Positions 27,048 through 36,966 of a stretch of DNA of 63,114 nucleotides are shown in pieces. The translations under genes were made by a program, and so were the position numbers. The notes under the pieces are model-generated. The model had not been told where the DNA came from, ran no database searches, and saw only the letters and a list, made by a program, of their open reading frames with translations. The stretch's first letter is position 1. Each line of letters begins with the position of its first letter. Source of the DNA: Alphaproteobacteria bacterium (GTDB taxonomy: Bacteria; Pseudomonadota; Alphaproteobacteria; Rhodospirillales; Rhodospirillaceae); NCBI GenBank assembly GCA_012103295.1, contig WLXB01000008.1, positions 1 to 63,114 on the forward strand, written 5' to 3'.

Positions 27048-28397
27048 ATGCCAACATCCCAGACCATTGCCATCGTATTGGCCGCCGGGATGGGGACGCG
27101 GATGCGCTCGGACACACCAAAGGTGATGCACCGTCTCGCCGGGTTGCCCCTAGTTGACCATGTGTTGGCAGGTCTTTCTGCTGCGGGTATCACCAAAGCG
27201 ACGGTGGTTCTCGGCCCTGAAATGGCCGATCACACAGCACGTTTTGCTCCCCATAAAACAGTGATTCAAAAAGAACGCCTCGGTACCGGACACGCGGTCA
27301 AAGTCGCGTTAGACGCGTTTGATCCCGGTGAGTCTGATGTGTTGGTGGTCTATGCCGATACGCCATTGCTGACCACCGAGACAATCAACGACTTGCTTGC
27401 TCAGAAGCGCAATGCCGCGATCGCGGTGCTTGGTTTTACTCCCGAAGATCCTGGCGCTTATGGCCGCCTGATCACCAACGGGGACCAGGTGGAAAGCATC
27501 GTTGAGGCCGCAGATGCGTCGCCCGATGAACTCAGTGTCGACTTGTGCAATTCCGGTGTTCTTGTTGCCAATGGCCGGAAGCTGAGCGCCTGGGTGAAGG
27601 CCCTAAAGAACGACAACACAAAGGGTGAGTATTACTTGACCCATGTCGTCGCGCTGGCCAGGGCGGACGATGACAGGTGCGTGTATACCGAGGGCGAGGT
27701 CGACGAGCTGGTCGGGATCAATAATCGCGAAGACTTGGCGGTGGCCGAAGGAATAGCGCAAGACCGCTATCGTTCCGCCGCTATGGCGGCTGGCGTGACG
27801 TTGACTGATCCTGCCAGCGTTTTTCTTTGCCATGACACCACCTTCGGAACCGATGTCGAAGTCGGTCCGTTCACCGTGTTCGGGCCAGGGGTCACTGTCA
27901 GAAACCACGTCACCATCAAAGGGTTTTGTCATTTCGAGAATGCAACGGTCGGCGACAGAGCGGTGGTTGGGCCATACGCCCGGTTGCGTCCTGGTGCGGC
28001 GTTAGACGATGAGGCACAGGTTGGCAACTTCGTGGAAATCAAGAACGCCCATATTGAGCAGGGCGCCAAAGTTAATCATCTGAGCTATGTCGGGGATGCC
28101 CGTGTGGGTAAGGGTGCGAATATTGGCGCCGGAACCATCACAGCCAACTATGACGGGTACAACAAAACCCATACGGATATCGGGGCGGGCGCATCAATTG
28201 GATCGAACACGGTTCTGGTTGCGCCGGTCAAAGTTGGCGATGGCGCTATTACCGGAGCCGGGACTATCGTCCGCAAGGATGTCCCTGCCAACACTATTGC
28301 TGTGTCTGAAGCGGCGCAGAAAAATCGTGAAGGCACTGCCGATGCCTATCGGGCGCAACAGAAGGCTGTCAAAGAGTCGAAGAGCAAGGACAGCTAA
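27048..28397 (+). CDS. glmU: bifunctional GlmU (GlcNAc-1-P uridylyltransferase / GlcN-1-P acetyltransferase)
   Basis: 449 residues. The N-terminal pyrophosphorylase domain begins AIVLAAGMGTRMRSDTPKVM with the nucleotide-binding loop and Lys; LGTGHAVKVAL and VVYADTPLL follow. The C-terminal left-handed beta-helix (from about residue 250) carries the acetyltransferase residues in YARLRPGAALDDEAQVGNFV and NHLSYVGDARVGKGANIGAG. It makes UDP-N-acetylglucosamine for peptidoglycan and lipid A in the cytoplasm. ATG 27048 fits the usual family N-terminus; GGAA lies eight bases upstream. glmS begins 3 bases after the stop, so the pair forms an operon. Confidence 0.97.
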   Translation: MPTSQTIAIVLAAGMGTRMRSDTPKVMHRLAGLPLVDHVLAGLSAAGITKATVVLGPEMADHTARFAPHKTVIQKERLGTGHAVKVALDAFDPGESDVLVVYADTPLLTTETINDLLAQKRNAAIAVLGFTPEDPGAYGRLITNGDQVESIVEAADASPDELSVDLCNSGVLVANGRKLSAWVKALKNDNTKGEYYLTHVVALARADDDRCVYTEGEVDELVGINNREDLAVAEGIAQDRYRSAAMAAGVTLTDPASVFLCHDTTFGTDVEVGPFTVFGPGVTVRNHVTIKGFCHFENATVGDRAVVGPYARLRPGAALDDEAQVGNFVEIKNAHIEQGAKVNHLSYVGDARVGKGANIGAGTITANYDGYNKTHTDIGAGASIGSNTVLVAPVKVGDGAITGAGTIVRKDVPANTIAVSEAAQKNREGTADAYRAQQKAVKESKSKDS

Positions 28398-28400
28398 CCC

Positions 28401-30224
28401 ATGTGCGGTATTATCGGGATCATTGGCGTCAACGAAGTCACACCGTATTTAGTCGAAAGCCTGAAGCGCCTGGAATATCGCGGTTATGACTCCGCCGGTG
28501 TCGCGACAATTAGTGACGGTGTTGTTCAGCGGCGCCGGGCCGAAGGAAAAATAGTCAACCTCGAGCAACGACTGGCTGACGAGCCGACCACTGGCACGCT
28601 GGGGATCGGGCATACGCGGTGGGCAACACATGGTGCCGCGAATGAAACCAATGCTCATCCACATTCCGATGGCCGGGTTGTGGTTGTGCACAATGGCATC
28701 ATTGAGAATTACCAAGCCTTGCGTGATCGCCTGACCGCGGCGGGTAGAATATTTGAATCTGAAACCGACTCAGAAGTCGTTGTCCATCTGATCGCGTCTT
28801 ACCTCGACGACGGTCTTGATCATGAAGCGGCAGTGCAGGCGGCGCTTGGTGAGCTGCAGGGCGCTTATGCGCTGACGGTTCTCTTCGCCGACCGTCCGGA
28901 TATTTTGATTGGCGCGCGCCATGGCCCGCCCCTGGCGGTCGGTTTCGGTGACGGAGAAATGTTTGTTGGGTCCGACGCCCTGGCTCTTGCTCAAATGACT
29001 CAAAAAATTGCCTACCTAGAAGACGGTGATTGGGTGGTGCTTACACGGGATGGCATGTCGGTACGCAACCAAAATGGCACTGACGTGCAGCGTGATGTGC
29101 GCGAAACGGCTATGTCAGGGGCGTTGATCGGCAAGGGCGAATACCGTCACTTCATGATCAAAGAGATTCACGAGCAGCCGCAAGTGGTGGGCGATACGCT
29201 CACCGCTTTCATCAATCCGGGCGAACGCACGGTCGCTTTGCCCGAATTGCCGTTCGATCTCGGCACGGTACCAAAGGTCACAATCGTCGGCTGTGGCACA
29301 GCTTACCTCGCCGGTCTTATCGCCAAGTACTGGATTGAGCAAACGGCTGGCGTTCCGGTCGACGTCGATATCGCGTCTGAGTTCCGCTATCGCGAACCGC
29401 CACTTTCCGATGACGGTCTCGCGCTGTTCATTTCTCAGTCAGGGGAAACAGCCGATACGCTCGCCGCTTTGCGTTATTGCAAAACGAAGGGACAACACAT
29501 TGTCTCGATCGTCAACGCGACCGAAAGCACGATTGCGCGGGAGTCCGACGCTATTCTTCATACTTTAGCGGGGTCCGAGATCGGTGTCGCGTCGACCAAA
29601 GCGTTTACCACGCAGCTCGCGGTACTAGCGTCCCTGGCCGTCGGTATGGCGCGCAGTCGTGATGCCATTGACTTAGAGGCGGAGCAGCATTTGATGACGG
29701 CGTTGGCGGAGGTGCCCGCACGGATGGCGGAGTTCCTTCATCGAGAGTCCGAGGTTCATGACATTGCTCAATCGTTGATCGAGACCCAAGACGTTCTTTA
29801 TCTCGGGCGCGGGCTGTCTTATCCGATCGCCTTAGAAGGGGCATTGAAGCTCAAAGAAATTTCCTACATCCATGCGGAAGGATATGCCGCGGGGGAAATG
29901 AAGCATGGGCCCATCGCCCTGGTCGATGAACATATGCCCGTCGTTGTTCTGGCACCATCCGACAACCTTTTCCCAAAAACCGTCTCGAATATCGAGCAAG
30001 TGGTGGCACGTGGGGGCAGCGTGATTGCGGTTACAGACTCAAAAGGCCGTGAGCGCCTTGATGATCTGGCCAGTCATATCATCGAGGTTCCGGCCATTGA
30101 TCCTCTTGTGGTGCCGCTACTCTATTCTGTTCCGGTGCAGTTGCTCGCCTATCACACCGCAGTTCTAAAGGGCACAGACGTCGATCAACCGCGCAATTTG
30201 GCCAAAAGCGTGACCGTAGAGTGA
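28401..30224 (+). CDS. glmS: glutamine-fructose-6-phosphate aminotransferase
   Basis: 607 residues, full length. It begins MCGIIGIIGVNEV, where Cys2 becomes the N-terminal nucleophile of the glutaminase domain, with GHTRWATHGAANETNAHPH following. Two SIS sugar-isomerase domains carry SQSGETADTLAALR and the C-terminal AEGYAAGEMKHGPIALVDE and end in KSVTVE. The reaction is fructose-6-phosphate plus glutamine to glucosamine-6-phosphate, feeding GlmU encoded just upstream. No glmS ribozyme is seen, as expected outside Gram-positive bacteria. Confidence 0.98.
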   Translation: MCGIIGIIGVNEVTPYLVESLKRLEYRGYDSAGVATISDGVVQRRRAEGKIVNLEQRLADEPTTGTLGIGHTRWATHGAANETNAHPHSDGRVVVVHNGIIENYQALRDRLTAAGRIFESETDSEVVVHLIASYLDDGLDHEAAVQAALGELQGAYALTVLFADRPDILIGARHGPPLAVGFGDGEMFVGSDALALAQMTQKIAYLEDGDWVVLTRDGMSVRNQNGTDVQRDVRETAMSGALIGKGEYRHFMIKEIHEQPQVVGDTLTAFINPGERTVALPELPFDLGTVPKVTIVGCGTAYLAGLIAKYWIEQTAGVPVDVDIASEFRYREPPLSDDGLALFISQSGETADTLAALRYCKTKGQHIVSIVNATESTIARESDAILHTLAGSEIGVASTKAFTTQLAVLASLAVGMARSRDAIDLEAEQHLMTALAEVPARMAEFLHRESEVHDIAQSLIETQDVLYLGRGLSYPIALEGALKLKEISYIHAEGYAAGEMKHGPIALVDEHMPVVVLAPSDNLFPKTVSNIEQVVARGGSVIAVTDSKGRERLDDLASHIIEVPAIDPLVVPLLYSVPVQLLAYHTAVLKGTDVDQPRNLAKSVTVE

Positions 30225-30291
30225 GCAGCCGCGCACCGGCTTTGTTTCGGTTCGCTGTTTTGGTGATGGCTGAGATCGCCCAGAAGGCCTT

Positions 30292-30332
30292 GAATCCAAA
30301 GGATTCGTTAACTATCCATGGCTACACTTAAC
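30292..30332 (+). promoter_or_regulatory. GANTC inverted repeat and CtrA-like half site upstream of the stator genes
   Basis: GAATCC-AAA-GGATTC (30292-30306) is a perfect dyad containing two GANTC methylation motifs of the alphaproteobacterial CcrM system. TTAACTAT (30308-30315) directly follows and is one base from the CtrA half-site TTAACCAT; another TTAAC lies at 30328-30332. They are about 150-190 bases upstream of the stator operon. Read by eye; the CtrA spacing TTAA-N7-TTAA is not met. Confidence 0.35.
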
Positions 30333-30482
30333 GGGTATTGAAAGGGGTCTGCTGTGCGCCTAGCTTATCAAGGTGGTGAGCGGTGACCTCAAATGTGGGA
30401 ACACGGGGGAGAACAGCCGCATGTTCGCAGCCACAAACGCTATAGTGGTTGCACGGGTACAGGCTGTCAGGATGCGTAGAAT

Positions 30483-31244
30483 ATGGATCTAGCCACTATA
30501 TTGGGCATGGTTGCCGGCGTTTCTGTTGTCGGTTTGGCCATCGTATTTGGCGGTAGCCCCGGAATGTTCGTCAACGTCCCGAGTATGCTGATCGTGATCG
30601 GTGGCAGTATCGCTGCTGTTTTGATTCGCTTTCCCTTGTCAGACGTTATGGTCGCCTTGAAGCTCGGAACATCGCATGCGTTCCAACAGCAGAGCGGTAG
30701 CGCCGTTGCTTTGATCGACGAAGCCGTCGAATTGGCAGAGCTGTCCCGCACCAAGGGTCAGTTGGCTTTGGAAAATGCGCCCATCAACAGTGAGTTCCTT
30801 CGCAAAGGCGCGTTGATGTACTGTGATGGTATGGCGCCCGAGTTCATCTCGCATGCTCTAAGCCGAGATCGTGATCTCTTGATCGAGCGTCTTGAAGAAG
30901 GTGAAAAGATTTATCGCTTCTTGGGCGATGCCGCGCCGGCGTTCGGTATGATCGGAACGCTCGTCGGACTGGTGCAAATGTTGAGCGAGATGGACGATCC
31001 TGAAACCATTGGGCCATCCATGGCCGTCGCCCTGTTAACAACGTTGTACGGCGCGCTTGTAGCCAACCTGGTTGCTTTGCCCATCGCTGATAAGTTGTCG
31101 AATAAGGCGCAGGTTGAGTACATGCATCGATCGTTGGTCGTTGAAGCCGTGGCTCAGATTGCTGAAAAACAGAACCCAGATTCAATGTATCAATTACTGG
31201 CCGCATTCCTGCCAGAGGATCAACGTCGGGTGGACGAGCGGTAG
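30483..31244 (+). CDS. flagellar motor stator protein, MotA/PomA family
   Basis: 253 residues, four membrane segments with a large cytoplasmic loop, as in MotA/PomA. TM1-2 region GMVAGVSVVGLAIVFGGSPG and VPSMLIVIGGSIAAVLI; the conserved pore-associated motif AAPAFGMIGTLVGLV opens TM3. The loop has acidic and basic residues for rotor contact (RDRDLLIERLEEGEKIYR). The length and TM1 sequence look more like the sodium-type PomA than E. coli MotA, but ion choice needs direct testing. The partner gene starts at the base after the stop. No other flagellar genes are in this window. Confidence 0.9.
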   Translation: MDLATILGMVAGVSVVGLAIVFGGSPGMFVNVPSMLIVIGGSIAAVLIRFPLSDVMVALKLGTSHAFQQQSGSAVALIDEAVELAELSRTKGQLALENAPINSEFLRKGALMYCDGMAPEFISHALSRDRDLLIERLEEGEKIYRFLGDAAPAFGMIGTLVGLVQMLSEMDDPETIGPSMAVALLTTLYGALVANLVALPIADKLSNKAQVEYMHRSLVVEAVAQIAEKQNPDSMYQLLAAFLPEDQRRVDER

Positions 31245-32273
31245 ATGGCTAAAGCAGCACCAGTGCCAATGTGGGTTGTGACCTTTGCGGACCTTATGTC
31301 CATATTGGTTTGCTTCTTCATTCTGTTGCTGTCGTTCTCGATCATGGATGTTAAAAAATTCCATGAAGTCTCCGGCTCGATGAAGGAAGCCTTCGGCATC
31401 CAGAAAGAGCGGTTGCTGTCTAGCGTTATCGAATTGATCGGGACTCTCGTCCTGGAGTACGCCACAAATATTCAGCCCGTCCCTATTCCAACGATATCGT
31501 CACCCAATTCCAACACCACTGGCGCCAGCCAAGGGTCGGATCAGGGCGAAGAGGCGGAATCAGATGAAGAAGTGACCGAAGACGATTTCGATTCCAAAAG
31601 TGGCTTTGAAGAAGACATCGGTGCCCAAGAGCAGCTTTCAGAGGCTGAAGAGCAAGCCCTTGCGTCGATGGCGCTTGCCGCCCTCCGCGAAGCTATAAAG
31701 GCGCAGGAACAAGCTTCAGCTGATATGGATCAAACCCTTGGGCAGATTCAAATGGCATTGCAACGAGAGATGCAGGGCCGCTTGGTTGATGTCGACAAGA
31801 ACTACTCGGAAATTGTTATTACGTTTCCCGATGAAGTTGGTTTCCGCACTGGTAGCGATCAGATTACTGACGCATTTTTTGCATCACTCAACCGGTTGGC
31901 CGATGTCGTAAAGAAAGTCGACGGCCAGATCATTGTCGCCGGTCATACGGACAACACCCCACTGAATTCGACCGGACGGTTCCGCGATAACTGGGCGCTC
32001 TCCGCCGCCCGTGCCGCCGCCGTCGTGCGTCACTTTGCAACCGTCAACAATATTTCTGGCCGACGTCTTGAGGCCCACGGGTTTGGTGAGACACGCCCAG
32101 TTGATTCCAATTTCACCATCCAGGGGCGGAACCGTAACCGCCGCGTTGAAATCATCTTGCGTAAAGCGGGTGACGGCAGTGCGCCGGCCGAAGGGCAACG
32201 CATCGGCGGCACTCCGCCGCCACCGCCAGTCGCTGTTTATCCGCCAGGACTGCTTCGCGCTTTCCGTCGCTAA
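31245..32273 (+). CDS. flagellar motor stator protein, MotB/PomB family
   Basis: 342 residues. One N-terminal membrane helix carries the ion-binding Asp16 in WVVTFADLMSILVCFFILLL, followed by a plug-like SGSMKEAFG. Residues about 85-140 are strongly acidic low complexity (GEEAESDEEVTEDDFDSKSG), an insertion longer than usual. The C-terminal OmpA-like peptidoglycan-binding domain has AGHTDNTPLNSTGRFRDNWA and GFGETRPVDSN-x-RNRNRRVEIIL. A proline-rich tail ends the protein. With the MotA/PomA gene directly upstream it forms the ion-driven stator in the inner membrane, anchored to the wall. Confidence 0.9.
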   Translation: MAKAAPVPMWVVTFADLMSILVCFFILLLSFSIMDVKKFHEVSGSMKEAFGIQKERLLSSVIELIGTLVLEYATNIQPVPIPTISSPNSNTTGASQGSDQGEEAESDEEVTEDDFDSKSGFEEDIGAQEQLSEAEEQALASMALAALREAIKAQEQASADMDQTLGQIQMALQREMQGRLVDVDKNYSEIVITFPDEVGFRTGSDQITDAFFASLNRLADVVKKVDGQIIVAGHTDNTPLNSTGRFRDNWALSAARAAAVVRHFATVNNISGRRLEAHGFGETRPVDSNFTIQGRNRNRRVEIILRKAGDGSAPAEGQRIGGTPPPPPVAVYPPGLLRAFRR

Positions 32274-32290
32274 TAGAAAGACTCATCTAA

Positions 32291-33658
32291 ATGGCAAAGT
32301 TTGACTACGACCTGATCACCATCGGGGCGGGCTCCGGTGGTGTACGAGCTAGCCGATTGTCCGCTGGGTACGGTGGCCGCGTTGCTGCGGTGGAAGAAAG
32401 CCGGGTGGGCGGAACGTGTGTTATGCGCGGCTGCGTTCCTAAGAAGCTCCTGGTTTACGGTGCTCACTATGCTGATCACTTTGAAGACGCGGCAGGTTTT
32501 GGTTGGACAGTCGGCAATGTCAGCCACGATTGGGGCGCGCTGGTCGCGGCGAAAGACAAAGAACTCGACCGCCTTGAGCAGGTCTATCATCGCATGTTTA
32601 AGGACTCTGGTGTCTCTCTGTTAGACGGGCACGGTGTTCTCGCAGACCCCCATACGGTTGAGGTTGGCGGCAAATCTTACACCGCAGATAAAATCCTTGT
32701 CGGGGTCGGCGGCTGGCCGTTTATTCCCGACATTCCGGGCCGTGAACACGTTATTACATCCAACGAAGCGCTCGACCTTAAAGAACTGCCGGATCATATC
32801 GTGATCGTCGGGGGAGGGTACATCGCGCTTGAGTTTGCCGGGATCTTCAACGCTCTGGGGTCTAAGGTTGATGTGTTGATCCGCTCCGGAGCGATTCTTC
32901 GCGGTTTCGATCACGATGTCTGCGGCACCGTGGCCGAAGAGTTGGAGAAAAAGGGCATCGCTATACATCGCGATTGTGTCGTGCGGTCTGTCGATAAGCA
33001 GGGCGATGGAAAGCTCTCAGTTATGGTTGATCACGGCGAAGAGATGATCGTTGATCAGGTCATGTATGCGACAGGACGCAACCCAAACACCAAAGGGATT
33101 GGGTTGGAAGACGCCGGGGTCGCGGTCAACGACAAAGGTGCTGTGATCGTTGATGAGTGGAATCGCTCCAACGTCGAGAATATTTTTGCAGTTGGTGACG
33201 TGACAGACCGAGTCAATCTGACACCGGTTGCCATCAATGAAGGCCGGGTGTTTGCGGAAACATTCTTTAATAACAATCCAATGACGCTGGATTACGCCAA
33301 CATCGCATCGGCCGTGTTCACCCAGCCTACTGTTGGTACAGTAGGGATGACAGAAGAACAGGCGCGCAAAGATCACGCTGTTAAAATCTATCTATCGCGG
33401 TTCAGGGCGATGAAACACACTCTGTCGGGCCGTGACGAACGCATCATGATGAAGGTGATCGTCGATAGAGAAACCGATAAGGTTCTAGGGTGCCACATGG
33501 TCGGTGATGACTCGCCGGAGATTATCCAAGGCCTCGCCGTTGCCCTCAAGTGTGGCGCCACCAAAGCGCAGTTTGACGCTACCGTCGGCATTCACCCAAC
33601 TGCTGCCGAAGAGTTCGTGACCATGCGTGACGCAGTGCCAGACTCTGCAGACGTCTGA
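32291..33658 (+). CDS. gor: glutathione-disulfide reductase
   Basis: 455 residues of the FAD/NAD(P)H pyridine-nucleotide disulfide oxidoreductase family. FAD site ITIGAGSGGVRASRLSAGYG, redox pair in GGTCVMRGCVPKKLLVYG, NADPH site IVGGGYIALEFAGIFNALG, and the dimer-interface catalytic His in VGIHPTAAEEFVTM. The CVMRGCVPKK version matches glutathione reductases rather than lipoamide dehydrogenase or mercuric reductase. It reduces GSSG to GSH in the cytoplasm. It lies 17 bases after the stator operon, perhaps by read-through; nothing suggests a functional link. Confidence 0.93.
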   Translation: MAKFDYDLITIGAGSGGVRASRLSAGYGGRVAAVEESRVGGTCVMRGCVPKKLLVYGAHYADHFEDAAGFGWTVGNVSHDWGALVAAKDKELDRLEQVYHRMFKDSGVSLLDGHGVLADPHTVEVGGKSYTADKILVGVGGWPFIPDIPGREHVITSNEALDLKELPDHIVIVGGGYIALEFAGIFNALGSKVDVLIRSGAILRGFDHDVCGTVAEELEKKGIAIHRDCVVRSVDKQGDGKLSVMVDHGEEMIVDQVMYATGRNPNTKGIGLEDAGVAVNDKGAVIVDEWNRSNVENIFAVGDVTDRVNLTPVAINEGRVFAETFFNNNPMTLDYANIASAVFTQPTVGTVGMTEEQARKDHAVKIYLSRFRAMKHTLSGRDERIMMKVIVDRETDKVLGCHMVGDDSPEIIQGLAVALKCGATKAQFDATVGIHPTAAEEFVTMRDAVPDSADV

Positions 33659-33864
33659 TTTTGGCGCGCTTGGCCCATATAATGTTATTGTTTACAATGA
33701 CTTAGATGAACCGGCGCGGGCGCGAGTCAGGGCTCCTTGACGTGCTTTCATAGCTGCAAGGCTCCAAGCCAACTTCGTGCTAATTCCCTTAAAACCCTGG
33801 AAATTCAGCGCCTAAGCCTCTATATCGCAGCATCCGTTTGAGACCACAGGACATTGAGGTTCCC

Positions 33865-35244
33865 ATGACAACCGCATGGACGCGGGAAAGCTGGCGCGCC
33901 AAACCAATCGTGCAAGTTCCCGAATACGCCGATCAGGCTGCACTAAAAGCTGCTGAACAACGCCTCGGCAACTTTCCGCCATTGGTGTTTGCTGGAGAGG
34001 CACGATCGCTGAAACGTTCGCTCGGAGAAGTCGCGAACGGCCGTGGTTTCCTTCTGCAAGGTGGCGACTGCGCCGAAAGTTTTGCCGAATTTCATCCCGA
34101 TAATATCCGCGATACGTTCCGGGTCTTGTTGCAGATGGCTGTTGTTCTGACGTTTGGCGCCGGCGTTCCCATTGTCAAACTCGGCCGTATGGCCGGCCAA
34201 TTCGCTAAGCCACGCTCGTCAAACACGGAAACCATCGATGGTGTTGAGTTGCCGTCCTATCGCGGTGACATGGTCAACGGCATGGACTTCACACCGGAGC
34301 AACGTGAGCCTGATCCCGAACGCTTGATCCAGGCCTACAATCAGTCGGCGGCGACGCTAAATCTGCTGCGTGCGTTTTCACAGGGTGGCTATGCCGACCT
34401 TCATAAGGTTCACCAATGGACCCTCGGGTTCGTTGCGGACAGCGCCCAAGGTGAGCGCTATCAGGATCTTGCGGACCGTATTCAAGAAGCGCTGGCCTTT
34501 ATGGAAGCGTGTGGCATCAACAGCGATGCTGTTCCCAGCATGCGTGAGACTGACTTCTACACGTCTCATGAGTCACTGCTTCTCAATTACGAAGAAGCGT
34601 TGACCCGGATGGATTCTACCACCGGTCGCTGGTACGCCTGTGCCGCTCACTTGTTGTGGATCGGGGAACGCACCCGCCAGCTTGATCACGCTCATGTTGA
34701 GTTCCTGCGTGGTGTCGATAATCCAATCGGCTTCAAGGCTGGCCCGACCATTGATCCCGACGACGTGTTGCGGATGATTGATACGTTAAACCCACAGAAC
34801 GAAGCGGGACGGATCACCATCATCACGCGAATGGGCGCTGAAAAGTTGCAGGATCATTTGCCAAAATTGATCCAAGCAGTGGAGCGCGAAGGCAAGACTG
34901 TTGTGTGGTCCTGTGACCCGATGCACGCCAATACCGAAAAAAGCTCAAGCGGATACAAGACCCGCCGTTTCGATAACGTGCTGGGTGAAGTGCGGAGCTT
35001 CTTCGATGTTCATCGCAGCGAAGGAACCCATGCCGGCGGTGTCCACTTTGAGATGACCGGTCAGGATGTGACGGAATGTGTCGGCGGTGCGCAGGCGATT
35101 ACGGAAGCCAGTCTTGGCGATCGCTATCACACTCATTGTGATCCACGTCTTAACGCCAGTCAGGCGTTGGAGTTGGCGTTCCTGATGGCGGAAATGCTCA
35201 AGCAGGATCGCCGGGCCTCGGCGGCGAAGGCCGTCGCGTCTTAA
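33865..35244 (+). CDS. class II 3-deoxy-7-phosphoheptulonate synthase (DAHP synthase)
   Basis: 459 residues of the class II (plant/actinobacterial-type) DAHP synthase family, unrelated in sequence to E. coli AroF/G/H. Recognised by [48 protein letters not shown] and [20 protein letters not shown]. It condenses phosphoenolpyruvate with erythrose-4-phosphate, the first shikimate step; metal ligands include the conserved Cys of GGDCAES. The ATG 33865 has GAGG six bases upstream. Alphaproteobacteria commonly use this class. The neighbours are not aromatic-amino-acid genes. Confidence 0.96.
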   Translation: MTTAWTRESWRAKPIVQVPEYADQAALKAAEQRLGNFPPLVFAGEARSLKRSLGEVANGRGFLLQGGDCAESFAEFHPDNIRDTFRVLLQMAVVLTFGAGVPIVKLGRMAGQFAKPRSSNTETIDGVELPSYRGDMVNGMDFTPEQREPDPERLIQAYNQSAATLNLLRAFSQGGYADLHKVHQWTLGFVADSAQGERYQDLADRIQEALAFMEACGINSDAVPSMRETDFYTSHESLLLNYEEALTRMDSTTGRWYACAAHLLWIGERTRQLDHAHVEFLRGVDNPIGFKAGPTIDPDDVLRMIDTLNPQNEAGRITIITRMGAEKLQDHLPKLIQAVEREGKTVVWSCDPMHANTEKSSSGYKTRRFDNVLGEVRSFFDVHRSEGTHAGGVHFEMTGQDVTECVGGAQAITEASLGDRYHTHCDPRLNASQALELAFLMAEMLKQDRRASAAKAVAS

Positions 35245-35290
35245 GCGGCTAGTCTTTACCGAACCCCGACCGGAGAAGGTGCGGTTAATC

Positions 35291-36964
35291 ATGTCTGACA
35301 GCCTTACCATCGCCTTGGCCCAGACCAATCCTACGGTCGGCGCTGTGGCGGCGAACGCTGATCTCATTCGGCAGGCCCGTTCGGATGCCGCTGCTGAGGG
35401 TGCAGACATTGTGGTGTTCTCTGAGCTGAATCTCAGCGGTTATCCACCAGAAGATTTGGTGCTCCGATCTTCGTTCCTTGATGCCATTGAAGCGGCGGCA
35501 AACGAATTGGCTACAGAAACCTCTGATGGCGGCCCCGCCCTCATCATCGGAGCGCCTTGGCGGGTCGAAGGCGAGTGTTATAACGCGGCGTTGGTGCTGG
35601 ACGCTGGTGAAATTAAGGGCATCCGCCTCAAACACCATCTTCCCAACTATGGTGTCTTCGACGAGAAGCGGGTCTTTGCTTCCGGCCCGCCGTCGGGCCC
35701 CGTGGTTGTGCGCGGCGTTCGTTTGGGCGTCCTTGTTTGCGAAGACATGTGGTTCGACGATGTTACCGAAACTGTTTCTGAAACAGGCGCTGAGATCATC
35801 ATCGTTATCAACGGCTCACCGTTTGAACTGGACAAAGATGACGTCCGCCTGAGCCATGCGGTTGCCAGAGTGTCTGAAACAGGCCTGCCACTGGTGTACG
35901 TCAATCAGGTTGGCGGCCAGGATGATCTTGCCTTTGACGGCGGTTCGTTTGTTCTCAATGCTGACCGGGCTCTAGCGGTGCAGGCACCGTGGTGGAAGAC
36001 GGACCTGACTCACACGACGTGGACCAAATCAGAAGGCGCTTGGATCTGTGACTCTGGGATCGTGACCCCCGAGCTTGACCGTTTAGAGAACATCTATCAG
36101 GCAATGGTCCTGGGCCTTCGGGATTATATTGGCAAAAATCGTTTCCCCGGCGTGGTGTTGGGGTTGTCGGGTGGCATTGATAGCGCCATCAGTGCTGTTG
36201 TCGCGGCAGATGCACTGGGCCCGAACAAAGTCCATTGCGTCATGATGCCGTCCCCCTACACCTCCCAGGACAGTCTGGAAGATGCGGCTGCTTTGGCCGC
36301 TAACTTGGGGGTCAAGTTGGACAGTATTGGCATTGGTGATGCGATGACTGCGTTTGAAGGAATGCTGGAAACCCATTTTTCAGACACCACGCCCGACACA
36401 ACGGAAGAAAACATTCAATCCCGCATACGCGGTCTGACGCTGATGGCCCTGTCCAACAAGTTTGGTCACATGGTGCTGTCCACCGGCAATAAATCTGAAG
36501 TCAGTGTCGGATACGCGACGCTCTACGGCGACATGTGTGGCGGCTACAACGTGCTCAAGGACGTCTACAAGACTACTGTGACAGCGCTGAGTGGGTGGCG
36601 GAACGATCATGTCCCTGACGGTGTTTTAGGCGCGTCCGGTGCCGTTATGCCCGAGCGGATTATTACCAAGCCGCCGACTGCGGAATTGCGCCCTGATCAG
36701 AAGGACGAAGATTCCCTGCCGCCCTATGCAGAACTTGATGCCATTCTCAAAGGTCTGATTGAGAATGCACGCAGTGTTTCCGATGTAATCGCCGATGGCC
36801 ACGAGGCCGATACCGTGCGCCGCATTCATCGTCTGTTGCGGATTGCTGAGTATAAGCGCCGACAGGCCTCGCCTGGTGTTAAGATCAGCCACCTCGCTTT
36901 TGGGCGAGACCATCGCTATCCCATCACAAACGCCTTCGACGGCGACGCTCCGAAAAGTAGTTAG
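35291..36964 (+). CDS. nadE: glutamine-hydrolysing NAD+ synthase
   Basis: 557 residues, two domains. The N-terminal nitrilase-like amidotransferase has its Glu in FSELNLSGYPPEDLVLR, Lys in LKHHLPNYGVFDEKR and Cys in GVLVCEDMWFDD. The C-terminal synthetase begins VVLGLSGGIDSAISAVV (ATP pyrophosphatase P-loop) and has LSTGNKSEVSVGYATLYGD and KPPTAELRPDQKDED. It converts deamido-NAD to NAD with ammonia channelled from glutamine. ATG 35291 is 11 bases from GGAGAAGG; the in-frame GTG at 35279 overlaps that site. gltX follows after 2 bases. Confidence 0.97.
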   Translation: MSDSLTIALAQTNPTVGAVAANADLIRQARSDAAAEGADIVVFSELNLSGYPPEDLVLRSSFLDAIEAAANELATETSDGGPALIIGAPWRVEGECYNAALVLDAGEIKGIRLKHHLPNYGVFDEKRVFASGPPSGPVVVRGVRLGVLVCEDMWFDDVTETVSETGAEIIIVINGSPFELDKDDVRLSHAVARVSETGLPLVYVNQVGGQDDLAFDGGSFVLNADRALAVQAPWWKTDLTHTTWTKSEGAWICDSGIVTPELDRLENIYQAMVLGLRDYIGKNRFPGVVLGLSGGIDSAISAVVAADALGPNKVHCVMMPSPYTSQDSLEDAAALAANLGVKLDSIGIGDAMTAFEGMLETHFSDTTPDTTEENIQSRIRGLTLMALSNKFGHMVLSTGNKSEVSVGYATLYGDMCGGYNVLKDVYKTTVTALSGWRNDHVPDGVLGASGAVMPERIITKPPTAELRPDQKDEDSLPPYAELDAILKGLIENARSVSDVIADGHEADTVRRIHRLLRIAEYKRRQASPGVKISHLAFGRDHRYPITNAFDGDAPKSS

Positions 36965-36966
36965 TC

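Noticed and set aside
28398-28400. glmS ribozyme or riboswitch upstream of glmS
   Set aside because: Only three bases separate glmU and glmS, so there is no room for it.
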